A DNA stretch of 64,000 nt from Solobacterium sp. (GTDB lineage Bacteria > Bacillota_I > Bacilli_A > Erysipelotrichales > Erysipelotrichaceae): positions 29,117-93,116 of the forward strand of contig JAFWEW010000023.1 of the NCBI GenBank assembly GCA_017512725.1, read 5' to 3'. A program made the position numbers and the translations under genes. A model generated the notes under the pieces. The model saw only the letters and a program-made list of their open reading frames with translations, had not been told where the DNA came from and ran no database searches. Positions 9,035 through 17,184 of this stretch are shown in pieces; the stretch's first letter is position 1, and the number at the start of each line of letters is the position of its first letter.

Positions 9035-10120
9035 ATGCTGGATATCAAAATTACAAAAGCAGAAACGCTGAAAGAAAAACCGACCGATGAATCAAAGCTC
9101 GGTTTTGGCAGAATCTTTACCGATCATATGTTCCTGATGGATTACGACCGTTCCTACGGCGGAACCGGATGGCACAATCCGAGGATTGAACCGTATCATC
9201 CCTTCAGCATTGCTCCGGGCTGTGTTGTTCTCCACTATGCTCAGGAAGTATTTGAAGGCATGAAGGCATACCGGACAGCGGACAACAAGATCCAGCTGTT
9301 CCGTCCGGAATGCAATGCAAGACGGTACCAGGACAGCTGTGACCGGCTCTGCATCCCGCAGATCCCGGAAGAGGATTTTGTTCAGGCGGTAAAGGCGCTT
9401 GTAGAACTCGAAAAGGACTGGGTTCCGCATACTGAAGGTGCGACGCTCTATATCCGTCCGTTTACCTTTGCGACGATGGAACAGCTTGGCGTTCACGCAA
9501 GCACTTCCTATACCTTCTGCATTATTCTCTCTCCGTCCGGTGCCTATTACGCAACCGGTCTTGCGCCGGTACGCATCTATGTTGAAGATGAGTACATCCG
9601 TGCTGCACCCGGTCTGACCGGATTCGCAAAATGCGGCGGAAACTACGCCGCTTCGATCAAGTCCGGCGAGATCGCAGAAGCGCTCGGCTATTCCCAGGTA
9701 CTCTGGCTGGATGGCGTAGAGCACAAGTATGTTGAAGAAGTCGGTTCGATGAACATCTTCTTCAAGATCGACGGCAAGATCTACACCGCCGCATGTACCG
9801 GTACGGTACTTCCGGGTGTTACCCGCCGTTCCATCATTGAGCTGTGCAAAGACTGGGGCTATGAAGTCATCGAAGGGAAGCTTTCCATTGATGATGTCAT
9901 GAAGGCCGGCCATGACGGCAAGCTGGAAGAAGTATTCGGTTCCGGAACCGCTGCCGTTGTCAGCCCGGTCAAAGAACTGAAATACGAAAAGGACGTCGTC
10001 CTGATCGGCGACGGAAAGATCGGCGAACTGACACAGAAGCTCTACGATACCATGACCGGTATCCAGTGGGGCAGAATCAAGGACACCAAGAACTGGATCG
10101 TCCCGGTCTGCCAGGGTTAA
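9035..10120 (+). CDS. ilvE: Branched-chain amino acid aminotransferase
   Basis: A 361-residue class IV aminotransferase that makes valine, leucine and isoleucine from the keto acids using glutamate. The PLP lysine is Lys199 in FAKCGGNYAAS. Other family blocks are FEGMKAYR, LYIRPF and VEEVGSMNIFF. Length and sequence match the eukaryote-like/firmicute BCAT-II group rather than the shorter E. coli type. It ends the ilvBNCDE operon and is followed by a strong bidirectional terminator. Confidence 0.96.
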   Translation: MLDIKITKAETLKEKPTDESKLGFGRIFTDHMFLMDYDRSYGGTGWHNPRIEPYHPFSIAPGCVVLHYAQEVFEGMKAYRTADNKIQLFRPECNARRYQDSCDRLCIPQIPEEDFVQAVKALVELEKDWVPHTEGATLYIRPFTFATMEQLGVHASTSYTFCIILSPSGAYYATGLAPVRIYVEDEYIRAAPGLTGFAKCGGNYAASIKSGEIAEALGYSQVLWLDGVEHKYVEEVGSMNIFFKIDGKIYTAACTGTVLPGVTRRSIIELCKDWGYEVIEGKLSIDDVMKAGHDGKLEEVFGSGTAAVVSPVKELKYEKDVVLIGDGKIGELTQKLYDTMTGIQWGRIKDTKNWIVPVCQG

Positions 10121-10132
10121 TCAAAACACAGA

Positions 10133-10178
10133 AAAATACCGCAGAGAACTGCTTTACGCACAATCTGCGGTATTTTTT
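10133..10178. terminator. Bidirectional terminator between ilvE and pepD
   Basis: AAATACCGCAGA (10133-10144) pairs with TCTGCGGTATTT (10164-10175), with A and T runs on the outer sides in both directions. It can end both the ilv operon and the convergent pepD gene. Confidence 0.85.
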
Positions 10179-10190
10179 AAGTGTATTTGC

Positions 10191-11624
10191 TTATTTGCTC
10201 TCCCTCAGGATGTCGCAGAGGATGTTCCAGGCATCATCGAATGACTGCAGTTCCATGCGCTCATCCGGGGAATGGATCATGTCGGTGATCGGACCAAGGG
10301 TGATGATATCCATCTGCGGATCCAGTCCCTTGATGATGCCGCATTCAAGACCGCCGTGGGTCGCAACTTCCCTGTACGGGAACCCGCGCTTTTCCGCAAC
10401 CATCTTCAGCGTCTCACGAAGTCTGGAGTTGGCATCATAAGACCATCCCGGATAGCCTTCCGGAATATCGTGTTCGAGTTTCAGAAGCTGGGCCAGCACA
10501 TGAAGCTGATTGCAGATATGCGCCCGGGCACTGTCATCTGCCGCCCGGACCATGATCTCATAGGTAGCGATACCGTGCCTGACGTAGATCACACCGAGAT
10601 TGAGCGATGCGGTCGTAAGGCCTTCGACTGCCATGGACCGGTGGATCATTCCGTGAGGCATCAGATAGATGAAGTCGATCAGATGATCGGATACTTCCTG
10701 GGTAAAGCAGGAGGAAGCGGTTCCGGTCTCGTTCAGAGTGATGCTTACATCCGGATCGCTGTAAGCCAGTTCCTGTGCAATGTCATCAGCGGACTTCTGA
10801 ATCAGCTTCTCCAGAGCTTCTTTCGGCATGTCGGAGACAAAGCGGAACGAAGCTTCACGGGGAATGGCATTTTCCTTTAATCCGCCGGTCATCTCGGTCA
10901 GGGTGATATGCGCCCCTGCAAGCATGGCTTCCTTAAGAATGCGGCCGGCAATGATATTGGCGTTGCCGCGTTCCAGATGGATCTTGCCGCCGGAGTGACC
11001 GCCGAGCAGTCCCTGTACACGGAGCCGGTATTCCGGCAGGCTGCAGTCTTCTCTTGTGACAGGCTGAAGAATGCGGGCGCTGACTGCACCGGCACAGCTG
11101 GTTTCGGTAATGGAAACGCCGTTGCCGTCCAGAGAGATATAGCGGTGACCATGAAGGTCTTCCGGGGTGAGTGCCGCAGCACCGAGCAGTCCGATCTCTT
11201 CCTGTACCGTGAAAATGCATTCCAGCGGCGGATGCGGGATACTGTCATCCTCAAGGATCGCCAGCATGTATGCAACACCGCTTCCGTCATCTGCGCCAAG
11301 GGTGGTGCCGTTTGCGGTAAGCCAGCCGTCTTCTACATACAGCTGCAGCGGATCTTTCTCAAAGTCATGGTCCACATCATCATTCTTTTCGTTGACCATA
11401 TCAATGTGTGCCTGCAGGATAATCGGCTCACTGTTTTCATAACCCTCGGAAGCAGGCTTGTCGACCATGACATTCCAGATGGCATCCTGCTTGTACTTCA
11501 GGCCGTGTTTTTCGGCGAAATCACAGATATAGTCACTGATCGCCTTTTCGTTGCGTGACCCGCGGGGAATGCGGGAAATCTCATTGAAGTAATAACAATA
11601 CCGTTTTGATAAATCGAAATCCAT
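10191..11624 (-). CDS. pepD: Aminoacyl-histidine dipeptidase (PepD, M20 family)
   Basis: A 477-residue cytosolic zinc dipeptidase of the M20C family (PepD, Xaa-His dipeptidase), which cleaves a range of unblocked dipeptides. Metal and catalytic residues are in place: QAHIDMV with His73 and Asp75, LGADDGSG with Asp112/Asp113, and the catalytic QEEIG glutamates at 142-143. The central lid/dimer domain begins near residue 190 (LLGGHSGGKIH). An AAAGGGG ribosome site precedes the ATG. It is a single-gene unit. Peptide salvage would feed the amino acid pools made by the adjacent ilv operon, but no shared control is visible. Confidence 0.93.
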   Translation of the reverse strand: MDFDLSKRYCYYFNEISRIPRGSRNEKAISDYICDFAEKHGLKYKQDAIWNVMVDKPASEGYENSEPIILQAHIDMVNEKNDDVDHDFEKDPLQLYVEDGWLTANGTTLGADDGSGVAYMLAILEDDSIPHPPLECIFTVQEEIGLLGAAALTPEDLHGHRYISLDGNGVSITETSCAGAVSARILQPVTREDCSLPEYRLRVQGLLGGHSGGKIHLERGNANIIAGRILKEAMLAGAHITLTEMTGGLKENAIPREASFRFVSDMPKEALEKLIQKSADDIAQELAYSDPDVSITLNETGTASSCFTQEVSDHLIDFIYLMPHGMIHRSMAVEGLTTASLNLGVIYVRHGIATYEIMVRAADDSARAHICNQLHVLAQLLKLEHDIPEGYPGWSYDANSRLRETLKMVAEKRGFPYREVATHGGLECGIIKGLDPQMDIITLGPITDMIHSPDERMELQSFDDAWNILCDILRESK

Positions 11625-11820
11625 ACGAAGGACCCCTTTCTTTCGTTAATCTTTTTTTAACTTTACTCCAATCTTCGTTCAGAAAACAACGAAAACGATC
11701 GAGGTTCGTGTAATCCAATCTCTGGAAAAAACAGGGTCCTGACTGACGAAGGGTGAAAAATGGCATGCATACCGGCGGGAGCGGGTTCTGTTTAACGGCA
11801 TTCGGTTGTATCATTACTGT

Positions 11821-12591
11821 ATGGAACTTTACAGACAATACCGGGGAAAACTGATTACGATCGTTGTCCTGTGCACCGCAATTGTAATCGGACTGATTAT
11901 ATTGAACTTTAAGGGATGCGGAAAAAAGCCAGAACCCGAGCCGACTCCGACACCGGAAGTGATCGTTACGCCCGAGCCGACACCGACGCCTGAACCAACA
12001 CCGGAGCCGACACCGGAAGTCACGGTGGATCTTGAAGGGGACGACTCGATCAACCGGTATGTCTCCAAGTCACATCTGTTGCCGGAGACCTATGCGCCTT
12101 CGGATCTCCGTGTGGTCAACGTTCATGCGGCGGCACCGCAGAAGCTGCGGGAAGAAGCTGCCGGGAAACTGGAAGAACTGTTTCAGGCTGCGATCGATGA
12201 TCATATCTACCTGAAACTGGTCAGCGGGTACCGTTCGTATCAGGAACAGTCAGATCTGTACAGCTATTACCGGCAGATCCGGGGACAGTCCTATATCGAT
12301 TCGGTCGATGATTTTCCGGGCGGCAGTGAACACCAGCTCGGACTTGCGGCAGATCTTGGATGCTGGAACGGATCGTGTGAACTGGCATACTGCTTTACTT
12401 CCTATCCGAACTATCAGTGGCTGCTTGATAACTCCTGGAAGTATGGATGGATCGAGCGCTATCCGCAGGGGAAACAGTCTGTGACCGGTATTCAGTACAG
12501 CCCATGGCATTACCGCTATGTGGGTCTTGAAGAAGCACAGAAGATCCATGAGAGCGGACTGACCGTCGAGGAATACTACAATATTCAGTAA
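11821..12591 (+). CDS. Membrane-anchored M15B (VanY/LdcB-like) peptidase, catalytic Glu replaced
   Basis: A 256-residue protein with an N-terminal membrane anchor (about residues 11-30), a Pro-Thr-Glu-rich spacer with repeated PTPE units (36-66) and an extracellular VanY/D-alanyl-D-alanine carboxypeptidase domain. Seen motifs: SGYRS with Arg138, SEHQLGLAAD with the zinc ligands His171 and Asp178, and WHYRYVG with His230. The family normally has Glu two residues before the Trp; here it is Ser227 (SPWH), so the general base appears lost. The ATG at 11821 has no clear ribosome site and lies 6 bases after a TATCAT box, so a leaderless start is possible. An in-frame TTG at 11806 is the alternative. 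It may trim peptidoglycan peptides or only bind them. Confidence 0.85.
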   Translation: MELYRQYRGKLITIVVLCTAIVIGLIILNFKGCGKKPEPEPTPTPEVIVTPEPTPTPEPTPEPTPEVTVDLEGDDSINRYVSKSHLLPETYAPSDLRVVNVHAAAPQKLREEAAGKLEELFQAAIDDHIYLKLVSGYRSYQEQSDLYSYYRQIRGQSYIDSVDDFPGGSEHQLGLAADLGCWNGSCELAYCFTSYPNYQWLLDNSWKYGWIERYPQGKQSVTGIQYSPWHYRYVGLEEAQKIHESGLTVEEYYNIQ

Positions 12592-12596
12592 CCTAT

Positions 12597-12628
12597 AAAA
12601 ACCCGTATGACAGTGAATGCGGGTTTTT
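12597..12628 (+). terminator. Terminator after the M15B peptidase gene
   Basis: AAAAACCCG (12597-12605) pairs with CGGGTTTTT (12620-12628). It lies 23 bases before the next ATG, so the DUF2130 gene needs a separate promoter or depends on read-through. Confidence 0.8.
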
Positions 12629-12651
12629 CAGAAACAGAAAGGATACCTATC

Positions 12652-14100
12652 ATGAATCAGATCAAATGCCCGAACTGCGGGGAAGTATTTACCATCGATG
12701 AATCCAATTATGATTCCATCGTAAAACAGATCCGCAACCATGAATTCAATGAGGAAATTGAACGGCGCGAGAAGGAATTTCAGGAAAATACAAAGACACA
12801 GATCGCGCTGGTAAAGGCAGCGGAAGAAAAGACCCACATGGAGGAGATGAGCAGGCGCCGGGAAGAGATCGATAAGCTGCGCCATGAAAATGAGCTTTTG
12901 AAGTCCCAGTATGACGCAAAGATCGCAGAAGAACTGGCCCGGAAGGAAAAGGAAGCCGCCGATGCACTGGCCGCTTCCAAAATCCGGATATCCCAGCTGG
13001 AAACCGATCTCAAAGCAATCGAAGAAACCAGTGCGGCTAAGCTCGGGGCGGAACTGGAAAAGAAAAACAGTGAACTGAATACCCTGAAGAGCCAGCTGGA
13101 AGCCAAGGAAACCGAAAAGAAACTGGCGGTAGAGACCGCACTGTCCCAGCTGAAGGAAACCAAGGATGATGAGATCCGGAAGATCCAGAGCCGGCTGGAC
13201 CAGGCAGTTGCGGAAGGACAGCTGAAACTGGACAGTCTGAAAGAGTCCTATGATGAAAAGCTGCTGACAAAAGAAAAAGAGATTGCCGAAAAGCAGGAAC
13301 AGGTTGATTACTATAAAGACCTCAAGGCAAGGCTCTCCACCAAGATGGTCGGAGAAACGCTGGAACAGCACTGTTCCATCGAATTCAACAAGAACCGGAT
13401 GGCGATGTTCCCAAGAGCGGATTTTGATAAAGACAATGACGCACGGACCGGCTCCAAGGGAGACTTTATCTTCCGGGATTACATGGAAGACGGCACCGAG
13501 TACATCTCGATTATGTTTGAGATGAAAAATGAGATGGATGCTACCGCGACCAAACACCGCAACGAAGACTTCCTGAAGGAACTGGATAAAGACCGAAACG
13601 AAAAGAAGTGTGAGTATGCGATCCTGGTATCCCTGCTGGAAAAAGACAATGAACTCTATAATCAGGGGATCGTCGATGTTTCCTACCGGTATCCGAAAAT
13701 GTATGTGGTACGCCCGCAGTTCTTCCTGCCGATCATTACACTGCTGAGCAATGCCGCAAGGAATTCGGCAGACTATAAGCGGCAGCTGATCATTGAGCGG
13801 AACAACAATCTCGATATCACGCACTTTGAGGAAAACATGGAAGAGTTCAAGAAGGCATTCGGACGGAACTATGAACTGGCTTCCAAGAGATTTGCGGAGG
13901 CAATTGAAGATATTGATAAGACGATCCGGGATCTGGAAAAGACGAAAGCGGCACTGCTGTCTTCAGAGAACAATCTGCGTCTTGCCAACAACAAAGCACA
14001 GGATCTCTCCATCAAGCGTCTGACCAGAAACGCACCTTCTGTAAGGGAGAAATTTGACGAGATCCGGGCGGAAAACGGAGGCGATGATGGAACTGTTTGA
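12652..14100 (+). CDS. DUF2130 domain-containing protein with zinc ribbon and coiled coil
   Basis: A 482-residue DUF2130 protein. It opens with half of a zinc-ribbon-like motif (CPNCG, residues 5-9), continues with a very charged Glu/Lys-rich coiled coil (about 30-230) and ends with the conserved DUF2130 block. In that block GSKGDFIF and, some 25 residues later, FEMKNEMDA resemble the D...ExK core of PD-(D/E)xK nucleases, as in RmuC-like proteins; this comparison is inference. The start at 12652 is chosen for its AAAGGAT site; an earlier in-frame codon at 12607 falls inside the upstream terminator. Its last codons overlap the start of the TatD-like gene, so the two are probably coupled. The biological role of DUF2130 is unknown. 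Confidence 0.85.
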   Translation: MNQIKCPNCGEVFTIDESNYDSIVKQIRNHEFNEEIERREKEFQENTKTQIALVKAAEEKTHMEEMSRRREEIDKLRHENELLKSQYDAKIAEELARKEKEAADALAASKIRISQLETDLKAIEETSAAKLGAELEKKNSELNTLKSQLEAKETEKKLAVETALSQLKETKDDEIRKIQSRLDQAVAEGQLKLDSLKESYDEKLLTKEKEIAEKQEQVDYYKDLKARLSTKMVGETLEQHCSIEFNKNRMAMFPRADFDKDNDARTGSKGDFIFRDYMEDGTEYISIMFEMKNEMDATATKHRNEDFLKELDKDRNEKKCEYAILVSLLEKDNELYNQGIVDVSYRYPKMYVVRPQFFLPIITLLSNAARNSADYKRQLIIERNNNLDITHFEENMEEFKKAFGRNYELASKRFAEAIEDIDKTIRDLEKTKAALLSSENNLRLANNKAQDLSIKRLTRNAPSVREKFDEIRAENGGDDGTV

Positions 14101-14869
14101 TTCCCATGCGCATTATGAAGATGCGATGTTCGAGGAAGACCGGCATGAGCGTCTGGAAGCACTGCGCAGTACCGATGTGAAGTATGTGCTGAACTGCTGT
14201 TCGGATGCGGGTGTGTTTGAAACGGTCATCGAGATCACGGAAGTACATGACTTTGTATACGGCAGTATCGGCATCCATCCCCACTGGGTACTGGAAGCGC
14301 CGGACAACTATCTCGATGTGATCTGGGATTACCTGCAGAACGATAAGATCGTGGCACTCGGGGAGATCGGTCTCGATTATTTCTGGAAGGAGCCGAGGGA
14401 TCTGCAGGAAGTTGTCTTCCGCAGACAGCTCGGCATGGCGGTAGACGCAGACATTCCGGTCATCATTCATGACCGGGATGCACACGCAGACTGTATCCGC
14501 ATCCTGGAGGAATATAAGCCGCAGGGAATCCTGCACCGATATGGGGGACCGGTTGAGCTTCTCGAAAAAGCCTTCTCCTGGGGGATGTATGTGAGTTATA
14601 ACAATGACCTGACCTACCCGGAATGGAGACAGCCGCATATCGACTGCCTGATGAAAACACCTTGGGAGCGCATGCTGGTGGAAACCGACTGCCCGTACGC
14701 ACCTCCATATGAGCGAAAAGAGGACCGCTGTGAATCCTCGGATGTCGCGAATGTCGTAAAAGTGATCGCAGAGCTGCGCGGTGTGAGTGAAGAATTTGTG
14801 GCAAAGATCACAACGGAGAACGCAAAGCGAGTTTACCGAATTACAGACAAAAATAAAGTTGAACTTTAA
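14087..14869 (+). CDS. TatD family metal-dependent hydrolase
   Basis: A 260-residue TIM-barrel hydrolase of the TatD DNase family. Metal ligands are seen as DSHAH at the N-terminus, GEIGLDYF (Glu), IIHDRDAH, GILHRYGG, and ETDCPYAPP with the last catalytic aspartate. TatD proteins are magnesium-dependent 3'-5' exonucleases or related hydrolases. GGAGG at 14077-14081 fits the ATG at 14087 (an adjacent ATG at 14084 is also possible). It overlaps the end of the DUF2130 gene by 14 bases in another frame. The stop lies inside the perfect inverted repeat that follows. Confidence 0.92.
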   Translation: MELFDSHAHYEDAMFEEDRHERLEALRSTDVKYVLNCCSDAGVFETVIEITEVHDFVYGSIGIHPHWVLEAPDNYLDVIWDYLQNDKIVALGEIGLDYFWKEPRDLQEVVFRRQLGMAVDADIPVIIHDRDAHADCIRILEEYKPQGILHRYGGPVELLEKAFSWGMYVSYNNDLTYPEWRQPHIDCLMKTPWERMLVETDCPYAPPYERKEDRCESSDVANVVKVIAELRGVSEEFVAKITTENAKRVYRITDKNKVEL

Positions 14870-14889
14870 AAAATATAAAGTTCAACTTT
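14855..14889. repeat. Perfect 14-bp inverted repeat before the AAA_14 gene
   Basis: AAAGTTGAACTTTA (14855-14868) is followed after 7 bases by its exact reverse complement TAAAGTTCAACTTT (14876-14889). Each arm is itself nearly palindromic. A TATAAT box lies just downstream at 14897-14902. The element overlaps the tatD stop codon. It could be an operator pair, a weak terminator or both; the T run expected of an intrinsic terminator is poor. Confidence 0.7.
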
Positions 14890-14927
14890 AAAATTGTATA
14901 ATAATACCGGAATCAGGGAGAACAGTT

Positions 14928-16166
14928 ATGTATAATCGAACGATACTGGCACAAATAAAAACATCAATTGAACATTTTCCTGTGACAATCCTATCCGGAC
15001 CAAGGCAGGTCGGAAAATCGACCGAACTTTACAATCATATCCGTCCTTTGGGATTTACCTATATCACGTTGGATAACAGGGCAGAACTGATGACGGCGAA
15101 GAATGACCCGGAACAGTTTCTGAAAAATCATCCGGCTCCATTAATCGTTGATGAGTGTCAACGTGCGAAGGAACTGTTCCCCGTCATTGAAGAAATCGTA
15201 AACAAAACCCGTCTTGAAAAAGGAACAAAAGCCGCAAATGGAATGTATGTTCTTTCCGGAAGCAGTTCAAAAGCACTGCTGGAAAACGCAAAGGAATCAC
15301 TTGCCGGCCGTGTGAATATTCTGAAAATGAATCCTCTGAGTATGCGGGAGATACATGAAAGCCTTGATGTTCCTTTCGATATCGACAAAGTGAAATCCGC
15401 AGAGCGTTCTTCTGATTTTTCCATTACCGAACCTGAGCTGCTGGAATACATTGTCAGAGGAATGATGCCGCAACTGTATGATGATCCAGACACACCGAGA
15501 GATCAGTTTTTCTCTGATTACATTGAAACGTATATACAGAAGGATCTGCCGGAAGTACTGAATGTCAGAGACGATCTGAAATTCGAAAACTTTCTGATGC
15601 TGCTGGCATCGAATACAGGTGAAGAATTTGTTTACGATAATTATGCAAAACAAATTGGCGTTTCATCACCAACGATTAAGGAATGGGTGAGCAGTCTTGC
15701 AAAGACTGGCATCATCTGGCTGGTAAAGCCTTACAATGATCAATCCATTACAAAGAGAGTTGTAAGACGTCCTAAGATGTACTTTTTTGACACTGGGCTT
15801 GCCTGCTTTGAAGCGGGTATCCGTGATGCTGAGACGTTATCAAGAAGTTTCATGAAAGGAAGATTTGTTGAAACATACATGGCCAATGAGATTCGCAAAT
15901 CTTACATGAATAATGGAATTGAACAGCCAATCTACTATTACCGCGATAGCCAGAAAAATGAAGTTGATCTTGTTATTCCAAGAGGTGGGATCCTGAAACT
16001 GATCGAATGCAAATCAGGTACGAGATTCAATGCGTCAGATACAAAAGCGTTTTCCTGTCTTGATTCAGCGCTGCTGGACCGGAGGACGGATGCGCTGATC
16101 TGTACTGCAGAAAAGCCATATTCTATTTCGGAAAACATAATTGTATTACCTGTCTCGGCAATTTAA
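14928..16166 (+). CDS. AAA_14/DUF4143 family ATPase
   Basis: A 412-residue protein of the widespread AAA_14 plus DUF4143 architecture. The N-terminal ATPase has the Walker A motif GPRQVGKST (residues 24-32) and the Walker B region LIVDECQRA. The C-terminal DUF4143 domain carries NEVDLVIPRGG followed by LIECKSG, the D...ExK pattern of a restriction-endonuclease-like fold. GGGAG lies 8 bases before the ATG. The gene is visibly richer in A and T than its neighbours and stands alone behind the inverted repeat and a TATAAT box, which suggests transfer into this locus. The family's function is unknown; these genes are often scattered and multicopy in anaerobes. Confidence 0.88.
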   Translation: MYNRTILAQIKTSIEHFPVTILSGPRQVGKSTELYNHIRPLGFTYITLDNRAELMTAKNDPEQFLKNHPAPLIVDECQRAKELFPVIEEIVNKTRLEKGTKAANGMYVLSGSSSKALLENAKESLAGRVNILKMNPLSMREIHESLDVPFDIDKVKSAERSSDFSITEPELLEYIVRGMMPQLYDDPDTPRDQFFSDYIETYIQKDLPEVLNVRDDLKFENFLMLLASNTGEEFVYDNYAKQIGVSSPTIKEWVSSLAKTGIIWLVKPYNDQSITKRVVRRPKMYFFDTGLACFEAGIRDAETLSRSFMKGRFVETYMANEIRKSYMNNGIEQPIYYYRDSQKNEVDLVIPRGGILKLIECKSGTRFNASDTKAFSCLDSALLDRRTDALICTAEKPYSISENIIVLPVSAI

Positions 16167-16318
16167 ACTAATCTGGAATAACTGGTGCTGCGTTATCTTT
16201 CGTATCCTGTTTTGCGCGTATTATTAAAAGGACTGCAAGGAACCGATGAATTGGAATGATCCAGATCATCAGGCCGCTGCAGATCCTTTTTTCTCTTGTG
16301 AAGTGACTGCTGATGCTG
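16167..16318 (-). other. Convergent spacer, possible remnant of a membrane protein
   Basis: No complete gene is seen between the AAA_14 gene and treR. On the minus strand one frame reads a short hydrophobic segment (GLMIWIIPIHRFLAVLLIIR) that runs into a charged tail before a stop. It has no start or ribosome site outside treR, so at most it is a gene remnant. Confidence 0.25.
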
Positions 16319-17050
16319 TCAGGAAATCTTCTGCCGGACAGCGGATTCAATAAAGCATACCCGATCCGGTACATGGCGGGACTGGGTAAACTCAAACATC
16401 ACACCGCGGGAATTAAATACCTGCCCGCTAACGACCAGAACAAAATCCAGTCCGTGCAGATCCAGATACTGGATATCTTCCGGGATGGCCTGTTCCGCAC
16501 TGACCCTCCGCTTGGAAGTGGTGATGGTCATGCCGAGTTCCATTTCAAGATAGCGGTAGATTGAAGCGGCGGCAATCTTCTCGTTCAGTTCCGGCATTTC
16601 CGATTTTAAAAACCAGTTTTCATCAAAGATGATCGGTTTGTTTCCGAACTGGCGGATACGCTGTACATGAAACAGTTCTTTTCCCGGATCGAAACCGGTT
16701 TTGATGCTGAGCTGCTCATCTGCAGTGACTTCTTCAAATCCGACCACTCTGGTTTTTACACGGAGGCTGTTGCGTGAAGCGGCTTCCGAAAAGCTTTCAA
16801 TGCCGCCGACCGTGAACAGGGACTTGCCGGTATCGGGACTGTAGATGACCTGAACACCTCTTCCGTGCTGGGGCAGAAGAAGGCCTTCTGAGGTTAAAAG
16901 GCCGATCGCCCGGCGGATCGTATTTCGGGTACACCCGTATTTTTGGGTATATTCATTTTCCGAAGGAAGATAGTCGCCGTAGGCATATACCCCGGAAAGG
17001 ATTTCATTTCGTATTTCTTTATAAATTGGTTCGTATTTCGGTGATGGCAT
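16319..17050 (-). CDS. treR: Trehalose operon repressor TreR (GntR/HutC family)
   Basis: A 243-residue GntR regulator. The N-terminal winged helix (about residues 5-70) reads YKEIRNEILSGVYAYGDYLPSE through TIRRAIGLLTSEGL, and the C-terminal UTRA ligand domain spans about 90-238. In characterised TreR proteins the ligand is trehalose-6-phosphate, which releases the operator. The gene is divergent from treP-treC. Three copies of an ACTTGTNTANACAAGT-like palindrome lie in the shared spacer, one on its own promoter, so it is probably autoregulated. Confidence 0.93.
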   Translation of the reverse strand: MPSPKYEPIYKEIRNEILSGVYAYGDYLPSENEYTQKYGCTRNTIRRAIGLLTSEGLLLPQHGRGVQVIYSPDTGKSLFTVGGIESFSEAASRNSLRVKTRVVGFEEVTADEQLSIKTGFDPGKELFHVQRIRQFGNKPIIFDENWFLKSEMPELNEKIAAASIYRYLEMELGMTITTSKRRVSAEQAIPEDIQYLDLHGLDFVLVVSGQVFNSRGVMFEFTQSRHVPDRVCFIESAVRQKIS

Positions 17051-17070
17051 AGCTGATCTCCACTACAATT

Positions 17071-17099
17071 ATTATAAGAGGAAAAACTTGTTTGAACAA
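17071..17099 (-). promoter_or_regulatory. treR promoter
   Basis: On the minus strand a -35 box TTGTTC (plus-strand GAACAA, 17094-17099) and a perfect -10 box TATAAT (17071-17076) are 17 bases apart. Operator 1 overlaps the -35 box and spacer, which would allow autorepression. Confidence 0.65.
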
Positions 17100-17100
17100 A
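17086..17100. promoter_or_regulatory. TreR operator 1 (imperfect)
   Basis: ACTTGTTTGAACAAA is an imperfect copy of the palindrome seen perfectly at 17118 and 17154. It covers the -35 region of the treR promoter. Confidence 0.6.
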
Positions 17101-17114
17101 TTTTGCAAAATCTA

Positions 17115-17143
17115 TTGACTTGTATAAACAAGTTGACTATATT
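17115..17143 (+). promoter_or_regulatory. treP-treC promoter
   Basis: A -35 box TTGACT (17115-17120) and a -10 box TATATT (17138-17143) are 17 bases apart. Operator 2 fills the spacer, so bound TreR would block RNA polymerase. Confidence 0.7.
17118..17133. promoter_or_regulatory. TreR operator 2
   Basis: ACTTGTATAAACAAGT, a nearly perfect 16-bp palindrome, lies between the -35 and -10 boxes of the treP promoter. Confidence 0.75.
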
Positions 17144-17153
17144 GTAGGTACAT

Positions 17154-17169
17154 ACTTGTTTAGACAAGT
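17154..17169. promoter_or_regulatory. TreR operator 3
   Basis: ACTTGTTTAGACAAGT lies just after the expected treP transcription start and ends before the AAAGGAG ribosome site. Its centre is 36 bp from the centre of operator 2, a spacing of more than three helical turns. Confidence 0.75.
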
Positions 17170-17184
17170 GAAAGGAGAAAAAGT

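Noticed and set aside
7357..9048. A 563-codon open frame on the minus strand across ilvD
   Set aside because: It is the mirror of a certain ilvD gene, has a low-complexity His/Arg/Cys-rich composition and shows no ribosome site. Long antisense frames like this recur over most genes in this window because of codon bias.
11625..11820. Divergent pepD/M15B spacer examined for a riboswitch
   Set aside because: It has AT-rich promoter-like segments but no conserved RNA core that I recognise.
11928..12020. Repeated PT/PE codons as a possible tandem repeat element
   Set aside because: They encode a low-complexity Pro-Thr-Glu spacer within a coding sequence rather than a separate DNA element.
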